Source: Panicum virgatum (lineage: Eukaryota > Streptophyta > Magnoliopsida > Poales > Poaceae). From it: DNA of 64,000 nt. The stretch spans positions 1,346,531 through 1,410,530 of the forward strand of contig NC_053136.1 of NCBI RefSeq assembly GCF_016808335.1. Direction: 5' to 3'. Positions 63,472-64,000 of the stretch are shown here, piece after piece. The notes under the pieces were generated by a model that made no database searches, was not told the DNA's origin, and saw only the letters and a program-made list of their open reading frames with translations. The position numbers and the translations under genes were made by a program. Each line of letters opens with the position of its first letter. The stretch's first letter is position 1.

Positions 63472-63597
63472 GTAGGTTGGCCGTAGGACGTGACCCTAGG
63501 AGCGAAACCCGTTTTCAGGACCCTTCGCCTTAGGACTCTTCTATCCTTAATCCTTTTCTCACACAAACACTTACCTTTGGTTCTTGCCCTGTTCCAG

Positions 63598-64000
63598 ATG
63601 GCTGACAATGGATGGATCGGCGGAATCTGTTTCGCAGAGCCCGGCCTTCCAAATTTGTTGATACTCAGCCTGGAACGCATTGGAGTGGTGGATCCGCCAG
63701 AGTTTCTTTACCGGGAGTATGACTCCAAGGGCACTCTTCGGTGCGACCTGATGATCTTCATAGCAAGGAGCACCCGCTACCCTGATGTGGACCCTTGGTT
63801 CATCTCCACCACTGGATTCCGTTTCCCGGATACCTATCGGAAAGCCGCCCGCAAAGCCCTACGACGTCTGCGTGTGATCTACAGGCATCACCTCCAGCGG
63901 ACTCCTATGGGATTTTTCCCGCCGACTGAAGGAAGAGGACGCACATGGATCGCCAGGATGAGAGGACTTGGAAGAGAAGAAGAAGACCTAGAAGACACGG
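63598..64000 (+). CDS. First internal ORF of the second gypsy-like element, truncated by window end
   Basis: The frame is open from ATG at 63598 to the last base (134 codons). It is placed 127 bp after the primer site, where gag normally starts. Visible motifs are PPEFLYREYDSKGTLRC, STRYPDVDPWFISTTGFRF and KAARKALRRLRVIYRHHL. I do not recognise a capsid domain, and no zinc finger is reached. The segment resembles a class of retroelement-associated hypothetical proteins that I recall from grass annotations. It could be a non-canonical gag or the ORF of a large non-autonomous derivative. Confidence 0.6.
   Translation, partial: MADNGWIGGICFAEPGLPNLLILSLERIGVVDPPEFLYREYDSKGTLRCDLMIFIARSTRYPDVDPWFISTTGFRFPDTYRKAARKALRRLRVIYRHHLQRTPMGFFPPTEGRGRTWIARMRGLGREEEDLEDT

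Overview
The window looks like nuclear DNA of a grass, probably a panicoid. It shows GT-AG introns with T-rich acceptors, GC-rich first exons, Ty1/copia and Ty3/gypsy LTR retrotransposons with tRNA-Met-type primer sites, a Sirevirus-type element, Stowaway and hAT elements, and tRNA-derived SINEs. I see no prokaryotic, organellar or CRISPR features.

Four host genes lie on the + strand. (1) 2-2181 is the 3' part of a DUF1995 gene of the LPA3 type, a chloroplast photosystem II assembly family; one intron has lost its GT donor. (2) 7536-10596 is a canopy/DUF3456 saposin-like ER protein ending in DDEL, with a one-base deletion in exon 5. (3) 11882-18825 is a signal peptide peptidase (SPP) with all catalytic motifs, a noncoding first exon and a KKGD tail. 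(4) 48530-55516 is a clade-III-type glutamate receptor-like channel (GLR) of 924 residues with a spliced 5' leader. They do not form a pathway.

Transposable elements fill most of the rest, and target-site duplications (TSDs) fix many boundaries. A short-LTR copia (2312-7040, TSD gtaca) lies 130 bp past the DUF1995 stop. A non-autonomous LTR element (12964-14739, TSD ttatc) sits in the SPP leader intron, and a SINE (TSD of 15 bp) sits in a later SPP intron. The SPP 3' end (last exon plus flank, about 1.68 kb) was tandemly duplicated. A Sirevirus-type copia (21010-42606, minus strand, TSD gtaag) then split the second copy, and a chromodomain gypsy element (22836-35069, TSD gaaac) inserted into that copia. 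The GLR leader intron holds two non-autonomous hAT elements, each with a perfect 8-bp TSD. The right end (60239-64000) is the 5' LTR and first internal ORF of another gypsy-like element that runs off the window.

The least ordinary signal is inside the long LTRs of the two gypsy-type elements. Each carries an acidic exon-like block with phase-1 borders and a GC-type donor, followed by a last exon-like block with a stop. A short perfect hairpin precedes the last block. The two elements share this layout but not the sequence.

Exon borders were read by eye from splice signals, phase continuity and remembered family sequences. Family names rest on recognisable motifs, not on searches.
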